Shown piece by piece: positions 37,767-46,798 of a DNA stretch of 64,000 bases (within the stretch, counting starts at the first letter, position 1; each line of letters starts with the position of its first letter). The DNA is taken from contig JAEWOI010000026.1 in NCBI GenBank assembly GCA_023460935.1, positions 124,001 to 188,000 of the forward strand, given 5' to 3'. Position numbers and translations under genes: made by a program. The notes below the pieces were generated by a model, which was given only the letters and a program-made list of their open reading frames with translations, ran no database searches and was not told where the DNA came from. Source of the DNA: Actinomycetes bacterium (lineage in GTDB: Bacteria; Actinomycetota; Actinomycetes; Propionibacteriales; Propionibacteriaceae).

Positions 37767-39058
37767 ACGATCCGTGGTGGCTGGTGCTGATCAAGGTCGT
37801 GGTGCTGTTCGTGGTGCTGCTGGTCTGGACGATCTTCAACGTCTGGTACGAGCGCCGGCTCGTCGGCAAGATGCAGCACCGGCTCGGCCCGATCCTGAAC
37901 GGCCCGTTCGGGCTGGGGCAGGCACTGGCTGACGGCATGAAACTCCTGATCAAGGAGGACTTCATGCCGTCGATGGTCGACCGCGTGCTGTTCACCGTCG
38001 CCCCGCTGATCGCCGGCACTGCGGCCTTCACGGCCTGGGCGGTGATCCCGTTCGGGGGCGAGGTGGAGATCTTCGGGGTGAAGACCTACCTGCAGCTGGC
38101 TGACCTGCCCGTCGGCGTGCTGGTGCTGCTGGCCGTGACCTCGGTCGGCATCTACGGCTTCGTGCTGGCCGGCTGGTCGTCGAACTCGCCCTACTCCCTG
38201 CTCGGCGGCCTGCGCTCGTCGGCCCAGATGATCTCCTACGAGATCGCGATGGGGCTGTCGCTGGTGTCGGTGTTCCTCTACTCCGGCTCGATGTCGACCC
38301 ACCAGATAGTGGAGGCCCAGCGCACGGCGATGCTGCCGTTCGGCCTCGACGTCGGCCTGCAGACCTGGTACTGGCTGCTGCTGCTGCCCTCCTTCGTCGT
38401 GTACGCGATCTCGATGGTCGGGGAGACCAACCGGGCGCCGTTCGACCTGCCGGAGGCGGAGTCGGAGCTGGTCAGCGGCTACATCACCGAGTACTCCGGC
38501 TTCCGGTACGCGATCTACTTCCTCGCCGAGTACATCAACATGGCCACGGTCTCCGCGATCGCGACCACGCTGTTCGTCGGCGGCTACCTGCCGTTCTGGC
38601 CGCTCAACCTGATCGAGCCGCTGAACAACCCATGGCTCGGCCCGATCTGGTTCGCGATCAAGGTGCAGCTGTTCATCTCGATGTTCGTCTGGCTGCGCGG
38701 CACGCTGCCGCGGTTCCGCTACGACCAGTTCATGAAGCTGGGCTGGAAGGTGCTGATCCCGATCTCGCTGGCCTGGATCATCGTGATCGCCACCTTCCAG
38801 GTGCTCCGGCAGGAGAACCTGCTGCAGGGGCCGGTGCTGGTGGTGGTGATCCTCGTCCTGGCCGCGGTGGTCGTGGCGATCATGTTCATCGGCGACCGTC
38901 CCGAGCCCGAGCCGGAAGCTGTGGAACCGGGGGAGTTCGACGCCTTCGCCGGCGGCTATCCCGTCCCGCCGATGCCCGGCCAGGTGCTGCCGGAGTTGCG
39001 CGGGGTGGTGCCGTCCACAGCCGAGGCGGCTGACCGGTCCGAAGGAGAGGAACAGTAG
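37763..39058 (+). CDS. nuoH: NADH-quinone oxidoreductase subunit H
   Basis: 431 residues with eight or nine membrane helices. Conserved motifs are YERRLVGKMQHRLGP, GLRSSAQMISYEIAMGLS and GETNRAPFDLPEAESELVSGY with the charged loop lining the quinone channel. The C-terminal 50 residues are hydrophilic and Pro/Glu-rich, an actinobacterial extension. It connects the peripheral and membrane arms. The ATG overlaps the nuoG stop. Confidence 0.96.
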   Translation: MNDPWWLVLIKVVVLFVVLLVWTIFNVWYERRLVGKMQHRLGPILNGPFGLGQALADGMKLLIKEDFMPSMVDRVLFTVAPLIAGTAAFTAWAVIPFGGEVEIFGVKTYLQLADLPVGVLVLLAVTSVGIYGFVLAGWSSNSPYSLLGGLRSSAQMISYEIAMGLSLVSVFLYSGSMSTHQIVEAQRTAMLPFGLDVGLQTWYWLLLLPSFVVYAISMVGETNRAPFDLPEAESELVSGYITEYSGFRYAIYFLAEYINMATVSAIATTLFVGGYLPFWPLNLIEPLNNPWLGPIWFAIKVQLFISMFVWLRGTLPRFRYDQFMKLGWKVLIPISLAWIIVIATFQVLRQENLLQGPVLVVVILVLAAVVVAIMFIGDRPEPEPEAVEPGEFDAFAGGYPVPPMPGQVLPELRGVVPSTAEAADRSEGEEQ

Positions 39059-39622
39059 ATGGGCATCTTCGACCCGTGGGCAGGGTTCGGGGTCACCTTC
39101 CGGACCATCTTCCGCAAGACCTTCACCCAGGGCTACCCGGAGAAGGGCAAGGAGAAGATCACCGCGCCGCGCTTCCACGGCCGGCACCAGCTGAACCGCT
39201 GGCCCGACGGCCTGGAGAAGTGCGTCGGGTGTGAGCTGTGCGCCTGGGCCTGCCCCGCGGACGCGATCTACGTCGAGGGTGCGGACAACACCGAGGCCGA
39301 GCGGTACTCGCCCGGTGAGCGGTACGGCCGGGTCTACCAGATCAACTACTTGCGCTGCATCCTGTGCGGGCTGTGCATCGAGGCCTGCCCGACCAGGGCG
39401 CTCACCATGACCAACGACTTCAAGCTGGCCGACACCAGCAGGGAGAAGATGATCTACACCAAGGACCGGTTGCTGGCCCCGCTGCTGCCCGGCATGGAGG
39501 AGCCGCCGCACCCCCGTCGCCTCGGCCCGGACGAGCGCTCGTACTTCCTCGGCCTGCCGGCCACCGGCAAGCCGGACAACCGCACCCCGGCTCTCGGCGA
39601 CGGCGCTGGAGGCAACCGATGA
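39059..39622 (+). CDS. nuoI: NADH-quinone oxidoreductase subunit I
   Basis: 187 residues. Two ferredoxin-type [4Fe-4S] motifs, CVGCELCAWACP and CILCGLCIEACP, bind clusters N6a and N6b. The N-terminus anchors to the membrane arm. GGAGAGG lies just before ATG 39059, which immediately follows the nuoH stop. Its stop overlaps the nuoJ ATG by 4 bp. Confidence 0.97.
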   Translation: MGIFDPWAGFGVTFRTIFRKTFTQGYPEKGKEKITAPRFHGRHQLNRWPDGLEKCVGCELCAWACPADAIYVEGADNTEAERYSPGERYGRVYQINYLRCILCGLCIEACPTRALTMTNDFKLADTSREKMIYTKDRLLAPLLPGMEEPPHPRRLGPDERSYFLGLPATGKPDNRTPALGDGAGGNR

Positions 39623-40413
39623 CCGGCTCGGAGCTCACGTTCTGGATCGCCGCCCCATTGATGGTGGTCGGTGCGCTCGGCCTGCTGTTCTTCCGGAAGG
39701 CCGTCTACGCGGCGCTCAGCATGGCGTTCGTGATGATCAACCTGGCGGTGCTCTACGCATCGTTGGACGCGATGTTCCTCACCTTCGTGCAGATCATCGT
39801 CTACACCGGCGCGATCATGATGCTGTTCCTGTTCGTGCTGATGCTCGTCGGTGTCGACACCCACGACTCGGTGGTCGAGACCATCGCCGGGCACCGGCTG
39901 GCGGCATCCCTCGCCGGGCTCGGCCTGCTCGGCCTGGTGGTGTTCGGCATCGGAGCCGCGCTGGTGGGCGGGCCCAACGTCGGGCTGGAGGCGGCCAACG
40001 GCGCCCACGGTGGCAACGTCGAGTCGCTGGCGGCCCTGATCTTCGGCCGCTACGTCTTCGCCTTCGAGATCACCTCCGCGCTGCTGATCACGGCCGCCGT
40101 CGGCGCGATGGTGCTCGGACAGCACGCGCGGGTGCGCCCGAAGCCTACGCAGCGCCAGCTGGCGCAGCGGCGGATGCAGGACTACGCCGAGTCCGGCACG
40201 CACCCCGGCACCCTGCCGAACTCGGGCGTCCTGGCCCGGCACAACTCGATCGCCACCCCGGCACTGCTGCCGGACGGCTCGATCAGCGAGGCATCGGTCT
40301 CGCAGACGCTGGCCTCGCGCGGCGTGATCCTGGACGCGCCTGCGCTCAGCCGGGAGACCGCAGCTGCCTTCGAGGCCATCGACGGCGTGCGGTCCGAGGA
40401 GGAGGACGAATGA
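39619..40413 (+). CDS. nuoJ: NADH-quinone oxidoreductase subunit J
   Basis: 264 residues. Five membrane helices occupy the first 165 residues, with the QIIVYTGAIMMLFLFVLML helix that forms the pi-bulge region of ND6 homologues. The remaining 100 residues are polar and lie outside the membrane; similar tails occur in other actinobacteria. It overlaps nuoI and nuoK by 4 bp. Confidence 0.94.
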   Translation: MTGSELTFWIAAPLMVVGALGLLFFRKAVYAALSMAFVMINLAVLYASLDAMFLTFVQIIVYTGAIMMLFLFVLMLVGVDTHDSVVETIAGHRLAASLAGLGLLGLVVFGIGAALVGGPNVGLEAANGAHGGNVESLAALIFGRYVFAFEITSALLITAAVGAMVLGQHARVRPKPTQRQLAQRRMQDYAESGTHPGTLPNSGVLARHNSIATPALLPDGSISEASVSQTLASRGVILDAPALSRETAAAFEAIDGVRSEEEDE

Positions 40414-40706
40414 CCGCCAACTACCTCTACCTTGCCGCGATCCTGTTCACCATCGGCACCATCGGGGTCATGGTCAGACGGAACGCACTGGTGGCGTTCA
40501 TGTCGGTGGAACTGATGCTGAATGCCGCGAACCTCGCGATGGTCACGTTCGCCCAGGCGCACGGAAACCTCGACGGCCAGGTGGCGACCTTCTTCGTGAT
40601 GGTGGTGGCCGCGGCGGAAGTGGTGGTCGGGCTGAGCATCATCATCACCATCTACCGCACCCGGCGGTCCACCTCTGTGGACGCGGCGAACCTGCTGAAG
40701 CTGTGA
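40410..40706 (+). CDS. nuoK: NADH-quinone oxidoreductase subunit K
   Basis: 98 residues, three helices. The second helix carries the proton-path glutamate in FMSVELMLNAANL, and the third has VVAAAEVVVGLSIIITIYR with its conserved Glu. It overlaps nuoJ by 4 bp and lies 13 bp before nuoL. Normal ND4L length. Confidence 0.96.
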   Translation: MTANYLYLAAILFTIGTIGVMVRRNALVAFMSVELMLNAANLAMVTFAQAHGNLDGQVATFFVMVVAAAEVVVGLSIIITIYRTRRSTSVDAANLLKL

Positions 40707-40719
40707 AGGGCGCAACCGC

Positions 40720-42627
40720 ATGATCACCCTGGAAACCCTCGCGCCGGTGGCTGCGACCGGCCTGTTCAGCCTGGCGTGGCTGATGATCGCCGTGCCGGCG
40801 GCAGTGGCGGCCCTGCTGCTGCTCGGCGGCCGACTGTTCGACCGGGTCGGCCACTGGCTGGCCGTGGCGGCAGTGGTGGCGTCGTTCGGCATCGCCGCAG
40901 CCCTGTTCGTCCAGCAGCTGGGGGCTGCGCCGGAGGCGCGCGCCGTCTCGGTGCCGCTGTACGAGTGGATCACCCTTGGCACCTGGCAGGTGTCGGCCGG
41001 CCTCCTGGTCGACCAGCTCTCGATACTGTTCGCGCTGCTGATCACCGGCGTCGGCGCGCTGATCCACGTCTACTCGGTCGGCTACATGGCCCACGACGAG
41101 CGGCGGCGGCGCTTCTTCGCCTACCTGAACCTGTTCATCGCCGCGATGCTCGTGCTGGTGCTGGCCGATGACTACCTGGTGCTGTTCGTCGGCTGGGAAG
41201 GCGTCGGCCTGGCCTCCTACCTGCTGATCGGCTTCTGGCAGCACAAGCCGTCGGCCGCAGCGGCCGCGAAGAAGGCCTTCGTGATGAACCGGGTCGGCGA
41301 CCTCGGCATGACCACGGCCGTGATGAGCATGCTGGCGCTGTTCGGCAGCTCGTCCTTCGCCACGGTCAACGCCGGCGCGGGGCAGCTCGACGCCTTCTGG
41401 GCCACCACCATCGGACTGCTGCTCCTGCTGGGCGCCTGCGGCAAGTCCGCCCAGGTGCCGCTGCAGGCCTGGCTCCTGGACGCGATGGAGGGCCCCACGC
41501 CGGTCTCGGCTCTGATCCACGCAGCGACGATGGTCACCGCCGGCGTCTACCTGGTGGTCCGCAGCCACGCGATCTTCGAGATGTCGGCTGCGGCCAGCAC
41601 CGCCGTGGTCATCGTCGGCACCGTCACCCTGCTCGCAGGTGCCTGGATCGGCACGAGCAAGGACGACATCAAGAAGGTGCTCGCCGGCTCGACGATGAGC
41701 CAGATCGGCTACATGATGCTCGCAGCCGGGATCGGCCCGGCCGGCTACGCCTTCGCGATCTTCCACCTCCTCACCCACGGCTTCTTCAAGGCCAACATGT
41801 TCCTCGGTGCCGGTTCGGTGATGCACGCCATGGACGACGACGTGAACATGCGCCACTACGGTGCGCTCTGGAAGGTGACGCGGGTCACCTTCTGGACCTT
41901 CGCGATGGGGTACCTCGCGATCATTGGGTTCCCCGGGTTCGCCGGCTACTTCTCCAAGGACCACATCATCGAGGCGGCCTTCGAGCACAGCCCGATCGCC
42001 GGCACCGCTGCGCTGGTCGGCGCCGGCATCACCGCGTTCTACATGACCCGGCTGATGCTGATGACGTTCTTCGGCGAGAAGCGCTGGCGCGCGGGCGTCC
42101 ACCCGCACGAGTCGCCACGGGTGATGACGGTGCCACTGATCGTGCTGGCAGTGCTCAGCGTCGTCGCCGGTGCCGTCCTGAACGCCTGGATCCAGGGCTG
42201 GCTCGAGCCGGCGACGGGGGCCCACGCCCACGAGGTCTCGCTGATCCCCACCGTGGTCGGCTGGGCGACGCTCGCCGTCGTTGCTGCCGGAGTGGCGCTG
42301 TCCTGGTTCGTGTTCGGCCGGCGTCCGGTGCCCGAGGTGGCCCCGGCCAGCGCCAACCCGCTCACGATCGCCGGCCGCAACGACCTGTTCGGCGACGCGG
42401 TGAACGACACGCTGGTCGTGCAGCCGACGATGCTGCTGGCGCGGGGGGTGGTGGCAGGCGACAGCCGGGTCATCGACACCGGGGCTGACGGCCTCGCGGC
42501 GATGTTCTCCGGCCTTTCTGCGCAGGCCCGCAGGCTGCAGACCGGGCAGGTCCGCAGCTACGCCCTCACCATGACCGCCGGCGCGCTGCTGGTCGGCGCG
42601 GTGATGATCCTCAGCCAGCTGGGCTGA
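40720..42627 (+). CDS. nuoL: NADH-quinone oxidoreductase subunit L
   Basis: 635 residues, antiporter-like proton-pumping subunit with around sixteen helices. GWEGVGLASYLLIGFW, the LQAWLLDAMEGPTPVSALIHAATMV block with pumping Lys/Glu/His, and STMSQIGYMMLA are typical ND5 motifs. The C-terminal lateral helix region is present. GAAGGGCG lies before the ATG. Distal end of the membrane arm. Confidence 0.97.
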   Translation: MITLETLAPVAATGLFSLAWLMIAVPAAVAALLLLGGRLFDRVGHWLAVAAVVASFGIAAALFVQQLGAAPEARAVSVPLYEWITLGTWQVSAGLLVDQLSILFALLITGVGALIHVYSVGYMAHDERRRRFFAYLNLFIAAMLVLVLADDYLVLFVGWEGVGLASYLLIGFWQHKPSAAAAAKKAFVMNRVGDLGMTTAVMSMLALFGSSSFATVNAGAGQLDAFWATTIGLLLLLGACGKSAQVPLQAWLLDAMEGPTPVSALIHAATMVTAGVYLVVRSHAIFEMSAAASTAVVIVGTVTLLAGAWIGTSKDDIKKVLAGSTMSQIGYMMLAAGIGPAGYAFAIFHLLTHGFFKANMFLGAGSVMHAMDDDVNMRHYGALWKVTRVTFWTFAMGYLAIIGFPGFAGYFSKDHIIEAAFEHSPIAGTAALVGAGITAFYMTRLMLMTFFGEKRWRAGVHPHESPRVMTVPLIVLAVLSVVAGAVLNAWIQGWLEPATGAHAHEVSLIPTVVGWATLAVVAAGVALSWFVFGRRPVPEVAPASANPLTIAGRNDLFGDAVNDTLVVQPTMLLARGVVAGDSRVIDTGADGLAAMFSGLSAQARRLQTGQVRSYALTMTAGALLVGAVMILSQLG

Positions 42628-42640
42628 GGGAGGAGATGAG

Positions 42641-44152
42641 ATGACGATCCCCTGGCTCACCATCCTCGGGCTGGTGCCCCTGCTCGGCGCCGGCGTGCTC
42701 TGCCTGCCCGTCAAGCAGATCGCCCGCGGTGTCGGCATGGTGTTCGCCCTGCTCACCGCAGCGGTGGGCTTCGGCGTCGCCGTGCTCCACCTCGGCGGCG
42801 CGCCGCTGGCCGAACGGGCGCCCTGGATCCCTGCGTTCGGCGCCTGGTGGGCGGTCGGCCTGGACGGCATGGCGCTGGTGATGGTGCTGCTCACCGTCGT
42901 ACTGGTGCCGTTCGTGCTGCTGGCCGAGTGGAAGGTGGTCGGTCGCGGGCGCTGGTCTGCGCAGGTCTTCTTCGCGCTCGTGCTGGCGCTGGAGAGCCTG
43001 TCGCTGTTCGTCTTCATGGCCGAGGACGTGCTGCTGTTCTACCTGTTCTTCGAGGCCACGCTGATCCCGATGTACTTCCTGATCGGCGGGTACGGCGGGC
43101 CCAGGCGGGCCTACGCAGCGGTCAAGTTCCTGCTGTTCAGCCTCGGCGGCGGCCTGGTCATGCTGGCCAGCGTGCTCGGCCTGTACGTGTGGTCGGTGCG
43201 CCTCACCGGTGCGCCCAGCTACCTGCTGGAGGACCTCACCCGGCTCGACCTCGGCACCAACATCGGCCGCTGGCTGATGCTGGGCTTCCTGATCGCGTTC
43301 ATCGTGAAGGCGCCCATGGTGCCGGTTCACACCTGGCTGCCGACGGCCGCGGAGGAGTCCACCCCGGGCAGTTCGGTGCTGCTGGTCGGCATCCTCGACA
43401 AGATCGGCACCTTCGGGATGATCCGGTTCTGCCTCGGCCTGTTCCCGGAGGCCAGCCAGTGGGTGGCCCCGGTGATGGTGGTCCTCGCGCTGGTGAGCAT
43501 CCTCTACGGGGCGATCGCGGCGATCGGCAGCGGCAACCTGTTGCGGCTGGTGGCCTACACCTCGATCAGCCACTTCGGGTTCATGGTGCTGGGCATCTAC
43601 ACCTTCACCAGCGCCGGCATCTCCGGCTCGATCTTCTACATGGTGAACCACGGGTTCTCCACCGCAGCGCTGTTCCTGGTGATCGGCTTCCTGATCTCGC
43701 GCCGGGGCTCGGCGCTGGTCGCCGACTTCGGCGGCGTGCAGAAGGTTGCGCCGGTGCTCGCCGGCACGTTCCTGGTGGCCGGCCTCTCCGGGCTGGCCCT
43801 GCCCGGCATGTCCAGCTTCGTCTCCGAGTTCATGGTGCTGGCCGGCACCTGGTCGCAGCAGCCTGCCGTTGCGGCGGTCGCGGTGCTCGGCACTGTGCTG
43901 GCCGCGGTCTACATCCTGCTGATGTACCAGCGCACGATGACCGGGCCGGTGGGCGAGGGGGTGGCGCGCAGCTTCACCGTCGACGCCACGGCGCGGGAGA
44001 AGTGGGTGGCGGGGCCGCTGCTGGCCGTGATCCTGTTGCTGGGCTTCCTGCCCAACCTCGCGCTCGGGGTGATCGAGCCGACCGCGCAGCAAACCATGAG
44101 CCGGGTCGGCGTCGCCGACCCAGTGGCTCCGCTGGGAGAGGAAGCCAAGTGA
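42641..44152 (+). CDS. nuoM: NADH-quinone oxidoreductase subunit M
   Basis: 503 residues, second antiporter-like pump subunit, about fourteen helices. FFEATLIPMYFLIGGYGG, KAPMVPVHTWLPTAAEESTP, and YTSISHFGFMVLGIY match ND4. GAGGGAGG lies before ATG 42641. Its stop overlaps the GTG start of nuoN by 4 bp. Confidence 0.97.
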   Translation: MTIPWLTILGLVPLLGAGVLCLPVKQIARGVGMVFALLTAAVGFGVAVLHLGGAPLAERAPWIPAFGAWWAVGLDGMALVMVLLTVVLVPFVLLAEWKVVGRGRWSAQVFFALVLALESLSLFVFMAEDVLLFYLFFEATLIPMYFLIGGYGGPRRAYAAVKFLLFSLGGGLVMLASVLGLYVWSVRLTGAPSYLLEDLTRLDLGTNIGRWLMLGFLIAFIVKAPMVPVHTWLPTAAEESTPGSSVLLVGILDKIGTFGMIRFCLGLFPEASQWVAPVMVVLALVSILYGAIAAIGSGNLLRLVAYTSISHFGFMVLGIYTFTSAGISGSIFYMVNHGFSTAALFLVIGFLISRRGSALVADFGGVQKVAPVLAGTFLVAGLSGLALPGMSSFVSEFMVLAGTWSQQPAVAAVAVLGTVLAAVYILLMYQRTMTGPVGEGVARSFTVDATAREKWVAGPLLAVILLLGFLPNLALGVIEPTAQQTMSRVGVADPVAPLGEEAK

Positions 44153-45708
44153 ACATCACGCCGCCCACGTTCGAGTGGCTGCAGCTGGCCCCCGTCCTCG
44201 CGGTGCTGGCGGCCGCGTGCCTCGGCATCGTCGTCGAGGCGCTGGTGCCGCGCCCCTACCGGTTCCTCACCCAGATCGCCGTGTTCGAGCTGGCGCTGCT
44301 GGTCGCGTTCGCCACGCTGGTGGTCAGCTGGCGCCTGCCCGAGGGCAGCAAGGGCCTGCTGGCGATGGGCTCGATCAGCCTCGACGGGCCCACCTACCTG
44401 ATGTGGGGCGCGCTGCTGGTCTTCGGCCTGCTGTCGCTGCTGGTGTTCTCCGAGCGTGACCTGAACAACGGCGCGTCGGCCTTCGCTGCGTCCGCCGCCT
44501 CCGTGCCGGGCAGCCCGTCCGAGGCCGAGGCGAACGCTGCCCGGCACGAGCACACCGAGGTCTTCCCGCTCGCGATGTTCGCGCTGGCCGGCATGATGGT
44601 GTTCGTCGCAGCCAACGACCTGATCACGGCCTTCGTCGCGCTGGAGGTCATGTCCCTGCCGCTGTACCTGCTCAGCGGCATGGCCCGCCGGCGCCGGCTG
44701 CTCAGCCAGGAGGCAGCGCTGAAGTACTTCCTGCTGGGCTCGCTGTCCTCTGCGTTCTTCCTGTTCGGCGCAGCCCTCGTCTACGGCTTCTCCGGGTCCT
44801 TCCAGCTGAGCGCGATCAGCGAATCGGTAGCCGACCCGCTGTTCGGCAGGGGACTGCTCTACACCGGCGTCGCCATGCTCGCCATCGGGCTGCTGTTCAA
44901 GGTGGGCGCCGTGCCGTTCCACAACTGGGTGCCGGACGTCTATGTCGGTGCGCCCACCCCGGTGACCGGCTTCATGGCCATCTGCACCAAGCTGGCCGCC
45001 ATCGGCGCGACCGTCCGGATCCTGTTCGTCGCGTTCGGTGCCGAGCGCTGGAGCTGGCAGCCGCTGCTCGCGACGGTGGCGGTGATCACCATGGCCCTAG
45101 GCGTGGTCGTGGCCCTGAACCAGACCGACATCAAGCGGCTGCTGGCCTACAGCTCGATCTCCCACGCCGGGTTCATCCTGGTGGCGATCGTCGGCGCGAC
45201 GGTGGGTACCGGCGCGCAGGTGAACAGCTTCGGCTCGATCGTGTTCTACCTGGTCGCGTACGGCTTCGCCACGATCGCTGCGTTCGCGATCATCACCATG
45301 GTGCGCGACCCCGCAGGCGAGGTGCACGCGATCTCGGGCTGGGCCGGCCTCGGCCGGAAGAACCCGCTGCTCGCGGGCATCTTCGCCGTCCTGATGCTGA
45401 GCTTCGCCGGCCTGCCGCTGACCGGCGGCTTCATCGGCAAGTGGGCGGTCTTCTCCGCTGCTTGGCGCGGCGGCTACTCCTGGCTGGTGCTGGCCGCGGT
45501 CGCGCTCAGCCTGGTGGCTGCCTACGTCTACCTGAAGGTGATCGTGCTGATGTTCTTCGCAGAGCCGGCACCCGGGGTGGGAGTGGCCAGGGCGAGCGGG
45601 ATGAGCTGGGTGCCGATCGGGATCGGCGCGGTCGCGTCGGTGTACCTCGGCCTGTTCCCGGGACCGCTGCTCGACCTGGTGACCTCGGCCAGCACGTTCC
45701 TGCGCTGA
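44149..45708 (+). CDS. nuoN: NADH-quinone oxidoreductase subunit N
   Basis: 519 residues, third antiporter-like pump subunit, about fourteen helices. LEVMSLPLYLLSGMARRR, KVGAVPFHNWVPDVYVGAPTP and LLAYSSISHAGFILVAI match ND2. The start is GTG 44149 in GTGA overlap with nuoM, with GGAGAGGAAG upstream. It completes the fourteen-subunit complex I set. The next gene begins 4-16 bp later. Confidence 0.96.
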   Translation: MNITPPTFEWLQLAPVLAVLAAACLGIVVEALVPRPYRFLTQIAVFELALLVAFATLVVSWRLPEGSKGLLAMGSISLDGPTYLMWGALLVFGLLSLLVFSERDLNNGASAFAASAASVPGSPSEAEANAARHEHTEVFPLAMFALAGMMVFVAANDLITAFVALEVMSLPLYLLSGMARRRRLLSQEAALKYFLLGSLSSAFFLFGAALVYGFSGSFQLSAISESVADPLFGRGLLYTGVAMLAIGLLFKVGAVPFHNWVPDVYVGAPTPVTGFMAICTKLAAIGATVRILFVAFGAERWSWQPLLATVAVITMALGVVVALNQTDIKRLLAYSSISHAGFILVAIVGATVGTGAQVNSFGSIVFYLVAYGFATIAAFAIITMVRDPAGEVHAISGWAGLGRKNPLLAGIFAVLMLSFAGLPLTGGFIGKWAVFSAAWRGGYSWLVLAAVALSLVAAYVYLKVIVLMFFAEPAPGVGVARASGMSWVPIGIGAVASVYLGLFPGPLLDLVTSASTFLR

Positions 45709-45712
45709 GGCT

Positions 45713-46726
45713 ATGCTTTCGGGCGTGCCCGCCGAGACCCAGCCCGCTGACCTGGTGGGTGATCTGGATCCGGAATTCACCGAGCGGGTGAGCGCGCTGC
45801 TCGAAGTCGTGGAGCAGCGCCTGGCGGAGGCGGCGGTTGCCGACTCCGACTTCGTCACCGAGGCAGCGCTGCACACGATCAGCGCCGGCGGCAAGCGGTT
45901 CCGTCCGCTGCTGGTGGTGCTGGCGGCACTGCTGGCCGGCGAGGCCGACGAGGACGCCATCGTCCGGGCCGCGCTGGTGATGGAACTCACCCACGTCGCC
46001 AGCCTCTACCACGACGATGTCATGGACGAGGCGCAGTTGCGTCGCGGCGCCCCGAGCGCCAACCAGCGCTGGGACAACACCGTCGCGATCCTGGTGGGGG
46101 ACTACCTGTTCGCCCGCGCCTCCTCGATCGTCGCCACGCTCGGCACCGAGTACGTGAAGCTGCAGGCGCAGACCTTCGCCCGGCTGGTGCAGGGCCAGAT
46201 CGCCGAGACGAGGGGTCCGCTGCCCGGTGAGGACCTGCTCACCCACTACCTCGGCGTGCTCGCGGACAAGACCGGTTCGCTGATCGCGGCGTCCACGATC
46301 TTCGGCGGCATGGTCGCCGGGCTCGGCGAGAACGAGCTGCGGGCGCTGGACGCCTACGGCGAGGAGATCGGGGTGGTGTTCCAGCTCAGCGACGACCTGC
46401 TGGACATCGCCAGCGACTCCTCCGGCAAGACCCCCGGAACCGACCTGCGGGCCGGCGTGCCCACGCTGCCGACCCTGCTCGCCAGAACCAGCACCGAGCC
46501 GTCCGACGCGCGGTTGCTGGCCCTCCTCGACGCGGACCTGAGCGCAGACGCGGACCTGGCCGAGGCGCTGGACCTGATGCGTGCCCATCCGGCGATGACC
46601 GAGGCCAGGGCCGAGATCACCCGCAGGGCCGAGATCGCTCGCGCGCACCTCGCCCCGCTGCCGGACGGCCCCGCCAAGCAGGCGCTGTCCGCCCTCTGCG
46701 ACGGGGTGATCACCCGCTCCTCCTGA
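45713..46726 (+). CDS. polyprenyl diphosphate synthase (menaquinone side chain)
   Basis: 337 residues from ATG 45713, or 333 from GTG 45725. It belongs to the all-trans polyprenyl synthase family. GGKRFRPLLV is at 59-68, the first Asp-rich motif is DDVMD at 101-105, and the second is QLSDDLLDIASD. It builds the isoprenoid tail for menaquinone from IPP and an allylic primer; chain length cannot be read safely, though adjacency to nuo and men genes argues for the quinone tail. TATGCT at 45712-45717 lies exactly 7 nt before GTG 45725, so a leaderless mRNA starting there is possible as well as read-through from nuoN. Confidence 0.87.
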   Translation: MLSGVPAETQPADLVGDLDPEFTERVSALLEVVEQRLAEAAVADSDFVTEAALHTISAGGKRFRPLLVVLAALLAGEADEDAIVRAALVMELTHVASLYHDDVMDEAQLRRGAPSANQRWDNTVAILVGDYLFARASSIVATLGTEYVKLQAQTFARLVQGQIAETRGPLPGEDLLTHYLGVLADKTGSLIAASTIFGGMVAGLGENELRALDAYGEEIGVVFQLSDDLLDIASDSSGKTPGTDLRAGVPTLPTLLARTSTEPSDARLLALLDADLSADADLAEALDLMRAHPAMTEARAEITRRAEIARAHLAPLPDGPAKQALSALCDGVITRSS

Positions 46727-46731
46727 GCGGG
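46713..46731 (+). terminator. hairpin at the end of the polyprenyl synthase gene
   Basis: CCCGCTC at 46713-46719 and GAGCGGG at 46725-46731 form a perfect 7-bp stem with a 5-nt loop; the stop codon lies in it. No T-run follows. A TAGGGT box at 46758-46763 just downstream could start a new transcript for the NDH-2 gene. Confidence 0.4.
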
Positions 46732-46798
46732 GCGTTCCGGTAACTTCGGGAGCCGAATAGGGTGGAGGGCCCAGCGCCATCCACCCCAGGAGGTCAGC

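Noticed and set aside
36503..39511. Minus-strand frame of 1002 codons opposite nuoG-nuoI
   Set aside because: Antisense shadow of conserved complex I genes.
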